Shown: piece after piece, positions 42,727-51,803 of the stretch | Layout: every line of letters begins with the position of its first letter | How positions within the stretch are numbered: position 1 is the first letter of the stretch | DNA from: DATBGZ01 sp036557785 | GTDB lineage: Bacteria; Actinomycetota; Actinomycetes; Mycobacteriales; Micromonosporaceae | Reading direction: 5' to 3' | Length of the DNA stretch: 64,000 nucleotides | NCBI GenBank assembly: GCA_036557785.1 | Contig: DATBGZ010000049.1 | Location: 12,294 to 76,293, forward strand | Program-made: the position numbers and the translations under genes | Notes under the pieces: model-generated | The model's input: only the letters and a program-made list of their open reading frames with translations | The model's database searches: none | What the model was told of the DNA's origin: nothing

Positions 42727-44147
42727 GCGGCGCTCCACTGGGCCGCTCCCGCCCGGACCGGGTCCCACTGGCCCTGGGGCTGCGCAGGCTGCGTGGGCTG
42801 CTGCGGAAAGAACGTCTCGATCGGGACCTGGATGCCCATCTCCGCCAGGCGCTCCATGAACTGTGGCCGGATCCCGGTGGGCTGGAGCACACCCCGGTAC
42901 CGGCCGACCTCGTCCATCCCAGCAGCGAAGTCGAACCGGAAGATGTCCTGCAGGGTGATGATGTCACCCTCCATCCCCGTGACCTCGGTGACGTGCGTGA
43001 TGCGCCGGCTGCCGTCCTTGAGCCGGGTCTGGTGGATGATGACGTCGATCGCGGCGGCGGTCTGCTCACGGATGGCGCGGATCGGCAGATCCATGCCGGC
43101 CATGAGCACCATCGTCTCGACCCGGGCCAGCGAATCGCGGGGAGAGTTGGCGTGCACGGTCGTCAGCGACCCGTCGTGACCGGTGTTCATCGCCTGCAGC
43201 ATGTCCAGCGCCGCACCGTCGCGGACCTCGCCCACGACGATCCGATCGGGTCGCATGCGCAGCGAGTTGCGCACCAGGTCGCGTACCGTCACCTGGCCTC
43301 GGCCCTCGATGTTGGCCGGGCGGGACTCCAACCGCAGCACGTGCTCCTGATGCAGCTGAAGTTCGGCGGCGTCCTCGATCGTGACGATCCGTTCCTCGGC
43401 CGGCAGGAACTGGGAGAGCACGTTAAGCGTCGTGGTCTTGCCCGTGCCGGTGCCGCCGCTGATGAGGATGTCCAGGCGCCCGCGAACGCAGGCGGCGAGG
43501 ATGTCGGCGACGGTCTTGGTGAGCGTGCCGAACGAGATCAGATCGTCCATCGTGTACGGATCGGCCGCGAACTTGCGGATCGTGAGCACGGCCCCGTCGA
43601 TCGAGACCGGCGGCAGCACCGCGTTGATCCGGCTCCCGTCGGGCAGCCGGGCGTCGACCATCGGGCTGCCCTCGTCGAGCCGCCGGCCCACCCGGGCCAC
43701 CATCTTGTCGATGATCCGGCGCAGGTGCTCCTCGTCGAGGAACGCGGCATCGACCGGCATGATCCGGCCGAACCGCTCGACGTAGATCCGGTCCGGGCCA
43801 TTGACCATGATCTCGCTGATATCCGGGTCGCGCAGCAGCGGCTCGAGCGGGCCGTGACCGAGGATCTCGTCACAGATCTCAGCGATGATCTTGCTGCGCT
43901 CGTTCACGCCGAGCTGCGACTCTTCCTTGGCGAGCACGTCATGCAACGTCTCCCGGACCCGGCGCTCGAGCACGGTCAGGGAACGCTCGCTGTAGAGCTG
44001 CGGGCCGAGGATCTCCTGCAGCTCCCGGTGCACGCGCCGCCGGATCTCCGTGAGCGGTCCCGTCCGACCCGGCGTGGCGGCGGCCCGGGCACGCTCCACC
44101 GGCGCCGGCCCGACACCCCGTTCGGCGATGCGGTCATTGAGTCCCAT
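42723..44147 (-). CDS. cpaF: Tad pilus assembly ATPase (CpaF/TadA)
   Basis: Hexameric secretion ATPase of 474 residues that powers Flp pilus assembly. Walker A ISGGTGTGKTTTLNVLSQFL (in part: GGTGTGKTT, about residue 235), Asp box IVTIEDAAELQL, Walker B RPDRIVVGEVRDGAALDMLQ (in part: RIVVGEVRDG), His box NTGHDGSLTTVHANSPRD. N-terminal region has LGHGPLEPLLRDPDISEIMVNG. All catalytic motifs intact. A Gln/Pro tail (PQQPTQPAQPQGQ) ends the protein. It overlaps TadB by 4 bp. Confidence 0.95.
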   Translation of the reverse strand: MGLNDRIAERGVGPAPVERARAAATPGRTGPLTEIRRRVHRELQEILGPQLYSERSLTVLERRVRETLHDVLAKEESQLGVNERSKIIAEICDEILGHGPLEPLLRDPDISEIMVNGPDRIYVERFGRIMPVDAAFLDEEHLRRIIDKMVARVGRRLDEGSPMVDARLPDGSRINAVLPPVSIDGAVLTIRKFAADPYTMDDLISFGTLTKTVADILAACVRGRLDILISGGTGTGKTTTLNVLSQFLPAEERIVTIEDAAELQLHQEHVLRLESRPANIEGRGQVTVRDLVRNSLRMRPDRIVVGEVRDGAALDMLQAMNTGHDGSLTTVHANSPRDSLARVETMVLMAGMDLPIRAIREQTAAAIDVIIHQTRLKDGSRRITHVTEVTGMEGDIITLQDIFRFDFAAGMDEVGRYRGVLQPTGIRPQFMERLAEMGIQVPIETFFPQQPTQPAQPQGQWDPVRAGAAQWSAA

Positions 44148-44151
44148 GCTT

Positions 44152-45327
44152 CTATCTACCCCTGTTCAGCAGCGCCCGCAGGCCGCGCAGTGGCGGCTCG
44201 CCCACGGTCGGGCCGGTGAGTCGGCCGAGCGCGAAGTCGCGGATCGCCTTGCTCACCGGATGTTGCGGGTTGTCGACCATGATCGGCACGCCACGGTTGA
44301 TGGAGACCGAGACGTCCCGGCTCGACGGAACGTGCGCCATGATCGGCACGCGGATGACCCGTTCGATGTCCGACGCGGTCAGACCGACCTTGGCGTCCGC
44401 GCGGTTGAGCACCACGACCCGGTTCTCCTTGGGCAGGTCGAGCAGGTCGAACGTGTCCAGCGCGATGCGCAGGTTCTTCAGCGACGGGATATCGGGTGTG
44501 GTCGCGAGCACGTGGACGTGCGAGGAGTCCAGCGCGGTCATCACGTGGTCGGTGAACTGCGGTGGCGTGTCGACCACCAGGTAGTCGAACATCCCCCGGG
44601 CGATACGCAGGATGTCCGCCACGAGGCCCTGCGTGACGCGCTCGGCCTCGGCCGGCCCGGCCGGCGCGAGCAGCGTGTCCAGACCCGGGCCGTACGGCGT
44701 GATGAGCGCCCGTACGGCCGACTCGTCCAGTTGATCGCCGAGGCCGACCGCGTCGGCGATGCTGCGTTCCGGCACCAACTGCAGCATGATCGCGACGTCA
44801 CCGAAGGCGAGATCGAGGTCGATCAACCCGACCCGGCGCGCCCCGCCGGCCGCGAGGGCGACCGCGATGTTCGTGGCCAGCGTCGTCTTGCCACAGCCGC
44901 CCTTCGCCGCGAAGACCGTGATGATGCGCGCGTCGAACTGCGCCTCGCCGGGCGCCCGTACGCTCGTGGGCGCCATCTGCCGGGACACGTCCAGCGACCG
45001 CGCGCACGCGGCGAGCAGCCCCGCCGGGTCGCCCGCGGCGACGACCTCGCGAACGCCGGACCGGATCGCCTCACCGAGCAGGCCGACATCGAGCCGGTCC
45101 CGGACCAGGACCACACCCATGGCGGGGCGGGAGACCCGGTACTCCGCGGCGACCGCGAGAGCCGTCTCCAACCCGACGCCGGTACCCAGCACGACCAGCA
45201 TCTCGCCCGGGTACTGCCGCAGCAGACCGCCGAGCTCGGCCGTCGAGCTCGCGACGTGGACATCGCTGCCGAGCAGCACGGCGAGCTGTTGCGCGTCGCG
45301 GCGCTGTGGCTCGAACAGGATCGTCAT
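44152..45327 (-). CDS. cpaE: CpaE/TadZ-type pilus localisation ATPase
   Basis: ParA/MinD-family protein of 391 residues with an atypical receiver-like N-terminal domain (about 1-125, LVVLGTGVGLETAL, VVLVRDRLDVG) and a C-terminal ATPase domain with the deviant Walker A VFAAKGGCGKTTLATNIA, LIDLDLAFGDVAIML (Walker A'), and LVVDTPPQFTDHV. It positions the Tad machinery. The ATG has GGGAG 7 bp upstream. It is 4 bp before cpaF. Confidence 0.9.
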   Translation of the reverse strand: MTILFEPQRRDAQQLAVLLGSDVHVASSTAELGGLLRQYPGEMLVVLGTGVGLETALAVAAEYRVSRPAMGVVLVRDRLDVGLLGEAIRSGVREVVAAGDPAGLLAACARSLDVSRQMAPTSVRAPGEAQFDARIITVFAAKGGCGKTTLATNIAVALAAGGARRVGLIDLDLAFGDVAIMLQLVPERSIADAVGLGDQLDESAVRALITPYGPGLDTLLAPAGPAEAERVTQGLVADILRIARGMFDYLVVDTPPQFTDHVMTALDSSHVHVLATTPDIPSLKNLRIALDTFDLLDLPKENRVVVLNRADAKVGLTASDIERVIRVPIMAHVPSSRDVSVSINRGVPIMVDNPQHPVSKAIRDFALGRLTGPTVGEPPLRGLRALLNRGR

Positions 45328-45369
45328 GACGGGTCTCCCGACCGGAGAGTCGCGGAAAGGTAAGCGGAA

Positions 45370-46125
45370 TCAGGGGAAGAGCGGAACCGAGCCGCCGCCA
45401 TCCGTATTGTCCACCCCACCATCCGGCGTGACCTTCACAGAGTCGCTCAGTAGACCCAGATAGAGGGTGCCGTGGCTCAGCCCCTCGATGAGGCGCTCGG
45501 CGTCGGTCTGGCTGACCGCCAGCGTCAGCAGCAGCGAGGTCGAGTTGGACGAGCCGCTCGTGGTCGTGCGCGACTGCTGGGAGGTACCCACGGCGAGCAC
45601 CTCGACGCTTGGCAGCAGAACCCGGGTGCGCTGCAGGTTGGTCTTGTCACCATTGGACTTGATCACGTCATAGGTGAGGAAGATCGTCACCAGCGACCCG
45701 GCCTGGACATAGCCGGCCACCTGCTCGGGCGCGCCCGTCTGCACGGTGACGGCCATCTTGCCGTCCGGCAGCGCGAGGCCGCTCGTCGCCGCGCCGGGCG
45801 AACCGAACTGAGCCCGCAGCAGCAGCTGGCCCGGCGCGATCGTCGAGGTGACCGCGAGGTTGTCCAGTTCGACGCTGATGTCGGGCAAAGCGTCGGCCGG
45901 CACGGAGCTCTTCGGCATCTTCACCAGCCGCACCATCTCGCCGCTACGGATCTTCGCGCCGGTGGTGCCGACGGGGATGCGCTTGCTGGCGACCGCCACG
46001 GTCACCGGGTCGGTGATCTGGTTCTGGGCCCTCGCGTCGGCGCTGAGCACGAGCACGACCCCGCCGATCGTGCCGAGCGTCGCGAGCACGACGGCGATGG
46101 TGATGGCCACAATTCGTCGAGACAT
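45370..46125 (-). CDS. cpaB: Flp pilus assembly protein CpaB/RcpC
   Basis: 251 residues: N-terminal membrane anchor (IVAITIAVVLATLGTIGGVV), SAF-type domain (VAVASKRIPVGTTGAKIRSG, IAPGQLLLRAQFG), then the RcpC domain (MAVTVQTGAPEQVAGYVQAG, VRVLLPSVEVLAVG-like TRVLLPSVEVLAVGTS) and a C-terminal LLLTLAVSQTDAERLIEGLS. Typical extracytoplasmic pilus component. Its start follows the TadG gene by 21 bp. Confidence 0.88.
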   Translation of the reverse strand: MSRRIVAITIAVVLATLGTIGGVVLVLSADARAQNQITDPVTVAVASKRIPVGTTGAKIRSGEMVRLVKMPKSSVPADALPDISVELDNLAVTSTIAPGQLLLRAQFGSPGAATSGLALPDGKMAVTVQTGAPEQVAGYVQAGSLVTIFLTYDVIKSNGDKTNLQRTRVLLPSVEVLAVGTSQQSRTTTSGSSNSTSLLLTLAVSQTDAERLIEGLSHGTLYLGLLSDSVKVTPDGGVDNTDGGGSVPLFP

Positions 46126-46146
46126 GTGAGTCTTTCTTGGTAGGCG

Positions 46147-47391
46147 TCAACCCACGAGGCGGACCGACGCGTTGCTGTTGGTGAGGCTGGAGATCGGGAC
46201 CGGCTCGCCGACGAACGCGCCCGTGAGGCAGCGGTGCCCGACCTCTGGCGTGCCACACGGCCCCGGAGAGTCCTTACCCGAGTCGAGCGAGGACAGGTCG
46301 ATCCAGTAGGAGGTGTCGTCGACCCACGAGCCCTTCCGGTAGTTCTCCAGGGGGTAGTCGCACAGCTCCGGACCGTCCGGCGCGTCCAGGCACTTGGGTG
46401 GTGCCCCGAGTTGGAAGGCGGTGACCGCGAACGGAGCGAGGAGCACCTCCTGGAACGTGGAGTCCTCGCCGCTGGACTGCACGCTGTCGTAGACGGGCAG
46501 GTAGATGACCGGCCTGGTCGTGCTGTGTGCCTGCTGCGCGGTCTGCAGGTCGTTGCGGGCCTGCGCCAGGACGTTCACGCAGGCGTCCGACGCACGCCCC
46601 CCGGGCACGAACTCGAAGAACTGGCCGTTGATCTGGCCGTCCGCGCCGATCGCGATGTTGCACTGCCCGTCCGGGTCGTCGAGCACACCCGCGATGTTCG
46701 GTGTGGGGCCCGAGCCACACCCGCTCGGGGCAGGAGGGTTCAGGCTCGGCTCCCACTGCCAGAACTGGATCGCGACCTCGTCCTGGTCCGTCACGTCGGA
46801 GTTCGCCGGCAGGTGCGGCAGGGCATCGTAGAGGCACTTGTCGATCGTGAAGGCCGGGACCACGAGCTGGCCCCAGGTGGCCCGAGCGCAGGCGCCGACG
46901 GTGGTGCCGGAGTTCCCGCCCGCCAACGCCTGACTGAACGCCGGCGGCAGGACCGTCTCACCGTCGGCCATCCGGGTGCTCACGTGCACCTCGACGTAGT
47001 TCGCGTCGGGCGCCACGCCGAGGCACCCGGTGAGGTTCTCGGGTTGAGCACCGCAGCTCGGCACGTCGAATGCCCCCGGCACATCGCCACAGATGATGTC
47101 CACACTGGACGTGCGGTCGGCCGCGTTCTCGTCCGCGTAGCGCTGGGCGAGGCTGAGCAGATCGGCCGCAGACGCGCACTCCGGGGTGGAGTCTGCACAG
47201 GCCTTCGCCATCGCGAGCGCGGCCGAGTCGGCCCCGTTCTGCAGCTCGTCGCGCTCCACGTAGAGCCGGCCGACGTCGACCACGACCGCGAGCGTGCCGA
47301 GCAGCACCCCGCTGCCGAGCAGGATCGCGACGACCGTGGCCACCGCGCCCCGGTCGTCCGGGCGGCGTCGCCACCAACGCCCTACTGGCAC
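46147..47391 (-). CDS. TadG-like pilus-associated protein
   Basis: 414 residues with the N-terminal Tad/pilin-like segment RGAVATVVAILLGSGVLLGT (about 14-33), then VVVDVGRLYVERDELQNGAD, the TadE/G signature after the helix. The large Cys-rich extracytoplasmic region (about 14 Cys) has no recognised domain and is presumably disulfide-stabilised. GTG 47391 overlaps the TadE stop by 10 bp. Likely a minor pilin or surface component of the Flp pilus. Confidence 0.82.
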   Translation of the reverse strand: MPVGRWWRRRPDDRGAVATVVAILLGSGVLLGTLAVVVDVGRLYVERDELQNGADSAALAMAKACADSTPECASAADLLSLAQRYADENAADRTSSVDIICGDVPGAFDVPSCGAQPENLTGCLGVAPDANYVEVHVSTRMADGETVLPPAFSQALAGGNSGTTVGACARATWGQLVVPAFTIDKCLYDALPHLPANSDVTDQDEVAIQFWQWEPSLNPPAPSGCGSGPTPNIAGVLDDPDGQCNIAIGADGQINGQFFEFVPGGRASDACVNVLAQARNDLQTAQQAHSTTRPVIYLPVYDSVQSSGEDSTFQEVLLAPFAVTAFQLGAPPKCLDAPDGPELCDYPLENYRKGSWVDDTSYWIDLSSLDSGKDSPGPCGTPEVGHRCLTGAFVGEPVPISSLTNSNASVRLVG

Positions 47392-47777
47392 GGGACCACC
47401 GCCGTCGAGGACAGGGTCGTGCCGTCCCCGCCCAACCCGATCAGCACCGCGAGCGGCGTGACGTAGGAGAACCCGTAGGTCACGGTGACGGTGGCGTCCA
47501 CATCGGAGGCATCCTCACAGGCACTGAGCTGGGTGATGGTCATGCCCGGCGCGAGGGAGCCCATCGCCTTGGTGATCGTCTCGTTCGCCGCGTCCGGTCC
47601 AGCTACCGCCGCCGCCCGCGCCCCGTCGTGGGTGGCCTGGGAGAGGGTGATCTTCGCGTTGAGCATCCGGCCGAAATCGATGACGCCGAAGATGATCACC
47701 AGCAGCACAGGGAGGACCAGGGCGAACTCGACCGCTGCCGAGCCCTGGTCCTCTCCGGAGTGCCTGAGCTTCTTCAC
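47382..47777 (-). CDS. TadE-like minor pseudopilin
   Basis: 131 residues. Prepilin-type signal: polar leader MKKLRHSGEDQG followed by SAAVEFALVLPVLLVIIFG, with Glu at +5 after the probable Gly cleavage site, then FGRMLNAKITLSQATHDGAR. This is the TadE pattern processed by the prepilin peptidase. C-terminal Cys pair may form a disulfide. Overlaps the TadG start. Confidence 0.88.
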   Translation of the reverse strand: MKKLRHSGEDQGSAAVEFALVLPVLLVIIFGVIDFGRMLNAKITLSQATHDGARAAAVAGPDAANETITKAMGSLAPGMTITQLSACEDASDVDATVTVTYGFSYVTPLAVLIGLGGDGTTLSSTAVVPCQ

Positions 47778-47793
47778 TCTCGTCGACGTGCCG

Positions 47794-48036
47794 CTACGGC
47801 GCGTTCGGGTCGGGCGCGTTCGGGTCGCCGCCGCCGTTGAGCGGGCCGCATGGCTGGCCGTTGGCGACGCAGTTGGCGGTGTTGTTGAAGCTGTCGTTCA
47901 GCGTCTGTCCCAGTGCGAACGCGCCGATCGACAACACGACCGCGATGAGCGCGACCAGGAGGCCGTACTCCACGGCCGTCGCGCCCTCGTCGCGACGCCG
48001 GATCACGCGGCGTACGAGCTCCACGAGCTTGGTCAT
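47794..48036 (-). CDS. Flp-type pilin
   Basis: 80 residues: basic leader MTKLVELVRRVIRRRDEG, cleavage site followed by ATAVEYGLLVALIAVVLSIG (Flp motif GxxxxEY with Glu +5 and Tyr +6), and a short polar tail with two Cys and Asn-Pro-Asp repeats (DPNAPDPNAP). Major pilin of the Tad apparatus. The ATG at 48036 has AAAGAGG 6-8 bp upstream; an in-frame extension to 48072 adds non-conserved sequence. First gene of the tad cluster. Confidence 0.9.
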   Translation of the reverse strand: MTKLVELVRRVIRRRDEGATAVEYGLLVALIAVVLSIGAFALGQTLNDSFNNTANCVANGQPCGPLNGGGDPNAPDPNAP

Positions 48037-48124
48037 TCCTAACCTCTTTCGTCCTTGGGTCCGCATGCGCACAAGACGGTATGTGTTGGCGCGCTTGGGA
48101 ATGTGCGAAACGGTCCACGAAGAC

Positions 48125-48169
48125 AGTCAACTGCGCTGTCCCCATTCCGACACGCCAGACAGTTCTGGC
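48125..48169 (-). promoter_or_regulatory. Candidate flp promoter element and upstream dyad
   Basis: On the minus strand TTGACT (48130-48125) matches a -35 box, but no good TANNNT follows at the right distance. Just upstream lies the dyad GCCAGA-cagt-TCTGGC (48154-48169), a possible operator for the pilus genes. The flp mRNA leader would be about 70-90 nt. Confidence 0.35.
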
Positions 48170-48191
48170 ATGTCCGGTCCCGTACACTCCT

Positions 48192-48209
48192 GCCCGCGTT
48201 GTCGCGGGC
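48192..48209 (-). terminator. Hairpin after the prepilin peptidase gene
   Basis: GCCCGCG-TTGT-CGCGGGC, a perfect 7-bp stem with a tetraloop beginning 8 bp beyond the tadV stop. No T-run. It may separate guaA-tadV from the flp operon. Confidence 0.55.
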
Positions 48210-48216
48210 GTGGATG

Positions 48217-48942
48217 TCAGCCTGACAGCGCCGCCATCAGGGCAACCGCCAGCACCGCGCCCGCGAGCATCGACGGACCGAACGGCACTCGGGACCTGCG
48301 CCCGACCCGGCCGGCCAACAACAGGACCAGCACAACCGGGGCGTTGAGCAGCCACGGCAACAGCGCCCCCCACACCACCTCGGGCCAACCCAGATAGCCG
48401 AGCAGGAGCCCCAGAAGCACGGCGAGCTGTACGTCGCCGAAGCCGAGGTTCCCGCCAGGAATGAGGTAGAGCCCGAGATGGATCGCACTGAGAACGAGCG
48501 CGCCGAGTGCGGCGCGGCCCAGCGCTGCCCAGTCTCCCGTGCCGGCGCTGACCACGGTCAGCGCTACCGCGCCGACCACAATGGACGGTAGCACAATATT
48601 GCTGGGCAGGCGGCGGCAGGACAGGTCAATCGCACCGAGTCCGGTTCCCAACAGTGCCAGCACGATCGAGGCTGGGACGACGAGAGCCGCCGGACCATCG
48701 GGCAGCGACAGGGCGAGCACCCCGGCGCCGATTCCGGCAACCGCCGCGGTCGCCCACCACTGTGGACCGAGCCGATGCCCGCAGCGGCGGCAGCTCGTGC
48801 CCGCCCAGACCAGCCGCTGTCCACAGTGGTCGCAGGTGGCCCGGGGTGGGTCGCCGTACGGGACACAGAGCCGGTGGACCGGCACCGGCAGCAGCGCACC
48901 GAGCACGCCACCGGCGAGGACGGCGACGAGGGCTACTCCCAC
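48217..48942 (-). CDS. A24 prepilin peptidase (TadV/PilD type)
   Basis: Membrane aspartic peptidase of 241 residues that trims Flp and TadE-type pilins. Catalytic Asp residues in GLGAIDLSCRRLPS and GFGDVQLAVLLG (GxGD). The N-terminal part keeps a tetracysteine zinc motif CDHCGQ ... CRRCGH, usual in long PilD-type enzymes but often missing from TadV. About seven membrane segments. The GTG start lies within the last 10 bp of guaA, so its translation is probably coupled to GMP synthase. Confidence 0.88.
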   Translation of the reverse strand: MGVALVAVLAGGVLGALLPVPVHRLCVPYGDPPRATCDHCGQRLVWAGTSCRRCGHRLGPQWWATAAVAGIGAGVLALSLPDGPAALVVPASIVLALLGTGLGAIDLSCRRLPSNIVLPSIVVGAVALTVVSAGTGDWAALGRAALGALVLSAIHLGLYLIPGGNLGFGDVQLAVLLGLLLGYLGWPEVVWGALLPWLLNAPVVLVLLLAGRVGRRSRVPFGPSMLAGAVLAVALMAALSG

Positions 48943-50486
48943 TCGATGGTGCCGGGCGGCTTGCTGGTGACGTCGAGCACGACCCGGTTGACCGCGGGCA
49001 CCTCGTTGGTGATCCGGGTGGAGATGCGCGCGATGAGATCGTGCGGCAGCCGGGCCCAGTCCGCGGTCATGGCGTCCTCACTGGAGACCGGCCGCAGCAC
49101 GACGGGATGGCCGTAGGTTCGCACGTCGCCCTGCACGCCGACGCTGCGCACGTCGGCGAGGAGCACCACCGGGAACTGCCAGACGCCGCGCGCGAGTCCT
49201 GACGCCGCGACCTCGTCCCGGGCGATCTTGTCGGCGGCGCGCAGCACCTCGAGGCGGTCCCGGGTCACCGCACCGATGATGCGGATCGCGAGACCGGGCC
49301 CGGGGAACGGGTGCCGCCACACGATCTCGTCGGGCAGACCGAGCTCGGCGCCGAGCGCGCGAACCTCGTCCTTGAAGAGCGTCCGCAGCGGTTCGACGAG
49401 GGTGAACCGCAGGTCCTCCGGCAGGCCACCGACGTTGTGGTGCGACTTGATGTTCGCGGTTCCGGTGCCACCACCGGACTCCACGACGTCGGGGTAGAGC
49501 GTGCCCTGCACCAGAAACGCGACGTGACGCTCGCTGTCGATCTCCCGCGCGGCCGCCTCGAAGACCCGGATGAACTCGCGCCCAATGATCTTGCGCTTCT
49601 GCTCCGGGTCGGTCACGCCCGACAGCGCGTCGAGGAACCGCTGCGACGCGTCCACTACGTGCAGCCGGATCCCCGTCGCCGCAACGTAGTCCTTCTCGAC
49701 CTGCTCCGCCTCCCCGGCGCGCAGCAGGCCGTGGTCGACGAAGACGCAGGTGAGCTGGTCGCCGACGGCTCGGTGCACGAGCGCCGCCGCGACGGCGGAG
49801 TCCACACCGCCCGACAGGCCACAGATCACGCGGCCGTCTCCGACGACGGCCCGGATGCGCGCGACCTGCTCGTCGATGATCCCGGCGGGGGTCCAGGTCG
49901 GTTCGATGCCCGCGATCTGGTAGAGGAAGTGCTCGAGGACGCGCTGCCCCTGCGGGGTATGCGCGACCTCTGGGTGGAACTGGACGCCGGCGCGGCGCTG
50001 CGGCAGGTCCTCGAAAGCGGCGACCGGCGCGCGTGCGGTGCTGCCGGTGACGGTGAAGCCCGGCGGGGCAACGGTGACCCCGTCGCCGTGGCTCATCCAG
50101 ACGGTCTGGTCCGTGGGCAGCGCCGCGAGCAACGTGCCCGGCTCCACGATCGTCAGTTGCGTGGCGCCGAACTCCCGTTGGCCGGTGTTGGCCACCTCGC
50201 CGCCCAGCGCCTGGGCCATCGCCTGGAAGCCGTAGCAGATCCCGAAGACCGGCACTCCCGCGTCGAAGAGGGCCGGGTCGATCTGCGGCGCGCCGGGTTC
50301 GTAGACGCTGGACGGGCCGCCCGAGAGGATCACCGCCGCCGGATCCTTGGCGAGCATCTGCTCGACCGCCATCGAGTGCGGCACGATCTCGGAGTAGACC
50401 CGCGCCTCACGCACCCGCCGGGCGATCAACTGGGCGTACTGCGCGCCGAAGTCGACCACCAGCACAGGGCGCGGGCCTGTCGTCAT
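48933..50486 (-). CDS. guaA: GMP synthase (glutamine-hydrolysing)
   Basis: Converts XMP to GMP. 517 residues with the class-I amidotransferase first (VVDFGAQYAQLIARRVRE, nucleophile Cys in VFGICYGFQAMA, PEVAHTPQG with catalytic His) and the ATP-pyrophosphatase domain (ICGLSGGVDSAVAAALVHRA, in part: GLSGGVDSAVAAAL), ending in the conserved KPPGTIEWE. All active-site motifs intact. Guanine-nucleotide synthesis genes guaB and guaB3 lie 4-6 kb upstream on the same strand, separated by other genes. Confidence 0.97.
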   Translation of the reverse strand: MTTGPRPVLVVDFGAQYAQLIARRVREARVYSEIVPHSMAVEQMLAKDPAAVILSGGPSSVYEPGAPQIDPALFDAGVPVFGICYGFQAMAQALGGEVANTGQREFGATQLTIVEPGTLLAALPTDQTVWMSHGDGVTVAPPGFTVTGSTARAPVAAFEDLPQRRAGVQFHPEVAHTPQGQRVLEHFLYQIAGIEPTWTPAGIIDEQVARIRAVVGDGRVICGLSGGVDSAVAAALVHRAVGDQLTCVFVDHGLLRAGEAEQVEKDYVAATGIRLHVVDASQRFLDALSGVTDPEQKRKIIGREFIRVFEAAAREIDSERHVAFLVQGTLYPDVVESGGGTGTANIKSHHNVGGLPEDLRFTLVEPLRTLFKDEVRALGAELGLPDEIVWRHPFPGPGLAIRIIGAVTRDRLEVLRAADKIARDEVAASGLARGVWQFPVVLLADVRSVGVQGDVRTYGHPVVLRPVSSEDAMTADWARLPHDLIARISTRITNEVPAVNRVVLDVTSKPPGTIEWE

Positions 50487-50555
50487 GCCGCGATGCTACC
50501 GACCGTACGGTCACTGACCCCCACACGCGGGCCTGTGTCGCGCCGCACTCTGGCG

Positions 50556-51803
50556 TCATCGCTGGCCGTACGGCAGGCCGTGTGCGGCGTTGTAGGCGCG
50601 CTCCCACGTGGCATCCAGACCCTCGGCGAACGACCCGTTCGGGGGATCGACGATCCAGACGTGCATCATCTCGGGGCTGGTCAGGTTGAGCGAGAGCACC
50701 GGGCAACTGCCGAAGGGCGAGACGATGCCGAAGCCGGGCGGCAGCGGCGTGAGGCAGAGGTTGTGCGCGTGCCACCGGGTCAGCGGCCCACCCGGCTGCG
50801 GCGCCGGTACCCCGGCCGTCTCCATCAGGTACATCGCCCCGAGCAGGGTCGCCTTCCCGCCATCGATCGCGTAGACCAGCGTCTCCGGGTGTTCCGGGTC
50901 GAGCGCCCGCCCGTCCTTCTTGTAGGCGGGATTCTCCACATGGACATCCATGCCCGTCGCCCGTGCCGGCAGCACATAGCCCGCCGCCAGCGCGTCGTCG
51001 AGCCGGGCGTACCGCGCGAGCGCCGCCTTCGTGGCATCGACGAGTGCCTGCGCCGCCGCGGCCTGATCCGCGGTCGGGTGGGCGTCGGCCTGCGGTCGCA
51101 TGATGATCCCGGCCTGTGCCCGCGCCGCATGGTCGTGGGCGTGGTCGTGGTCGTCGCCGTGCTCGACCGCTACGCCCGCCTCGGTCGGATCCGCCGTCAC
51201 GTCCGCGTCGCTCGCGGCGTGCGCGGCGAGCGAGCCGGCCCAGATCGCGACGCCGACCACGAAGGTGGTGAATACCGTCGCGGCCGACCCGGCGAACCGC
51301 TTGAACCGGCGCGGCCGGTCCGGCGACCTGGCGGGGGTCACGCAGAGGCCGAGCGCGGCGAGCTCCACGAGCGCGGTCGCGATGCCGACCTGGTCGGGCT
51401 CCTCGCGGCCGGACAGGCACACCACCAGGTACGCGATGAGCGTCGCGACGATCAGCAGCGACGACCAGAGCCGGTACGAGCGTCCCTCGTACGCCCGCAG
51501 CGCGAGCCAGGCGTAGGCGACCCCGCTGCCGACGAACCCGAGGGTCAGCAATGCGCCGTCGAAGTGCCCCAGCGGCAACGCGAGGTGCACGGCCGCGGAG
51601 ATCCCCATGAGCCAGGCCACCCACAGCCGTACGGTCGTCGAGGCGGATGTCTCCACAGTGGACTGCTCGCTCGCCGCCCCCGGAGGCGTTGGCACCCGCA
51701 ACCGCCGGAGCAGAAGCACCACGACCGGCAGCAGGAGCGCCGCGAGCAACGCCGGCACGTGGTCGGGCGCGATCCCGACCAGGAAGGTCTCGGCGGGGTT
51801 CAC
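50556..51803 (-). CDS. Membrane protein with His-rich loop and conserved extracytoplasmic domain
   Basis: 415 residues, no family recognised with certainty. About six membrane segments fill the first 200 residues (HVPALLAALLLPVVVLLL onward). A His/Asp-rich stretch, VEHGDDHDHAHDHAARAQAG, follows the last segment and should bind metal. The C-terminal about 190 residues carry ENPAYKKDGRALDPEHPETL, GGKATLLGAMYLMETAG, TRWHAHNLCLTPLPPGFG and SPEMMHVWIVDPPNGSFAEG, a well-ordered domain with conserved His that is probably outside the cell. GTG 51803 overlaps the stop of the upstream gene. A metal-handling role is possible, not shown. Confidence 0.7.
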   Translation of the reverse strand: MNPAETFLVGIAPDHVPALLAALLLPVVVLLLRRLRVPTPPGAASEQSTVETSASTTVRLWVAWLMGISAAVHLALPLGHFDGALLTLGFVGSGVAYAWLALRAYEGRSYRLWSSLLIVATLIAYLVVCLSGREEPDQVGIATALVELAALGLCVTPARSPDRPRRFKRFAGSAATVFTTFVVGVAIWAGSLAAHAASDADVTADPTEAGVAVEHGDDHDHAHDHAARAQAGIIMRPQADAHPTADQAAAAQALVDATKAALARYARLDDALAAGYVLPARATGMDVHVENPAYKKDGRALDPEHPETLVYAIDGGKATLLGAMYLMETAGVPAPQPGGPLTRWHAHNLCLTPLPPGFGIVSPFGSCPVLSLNLTSPEMMHVWIVDPPNGSFAEGLDATWERAYNAAHGLPYGQR

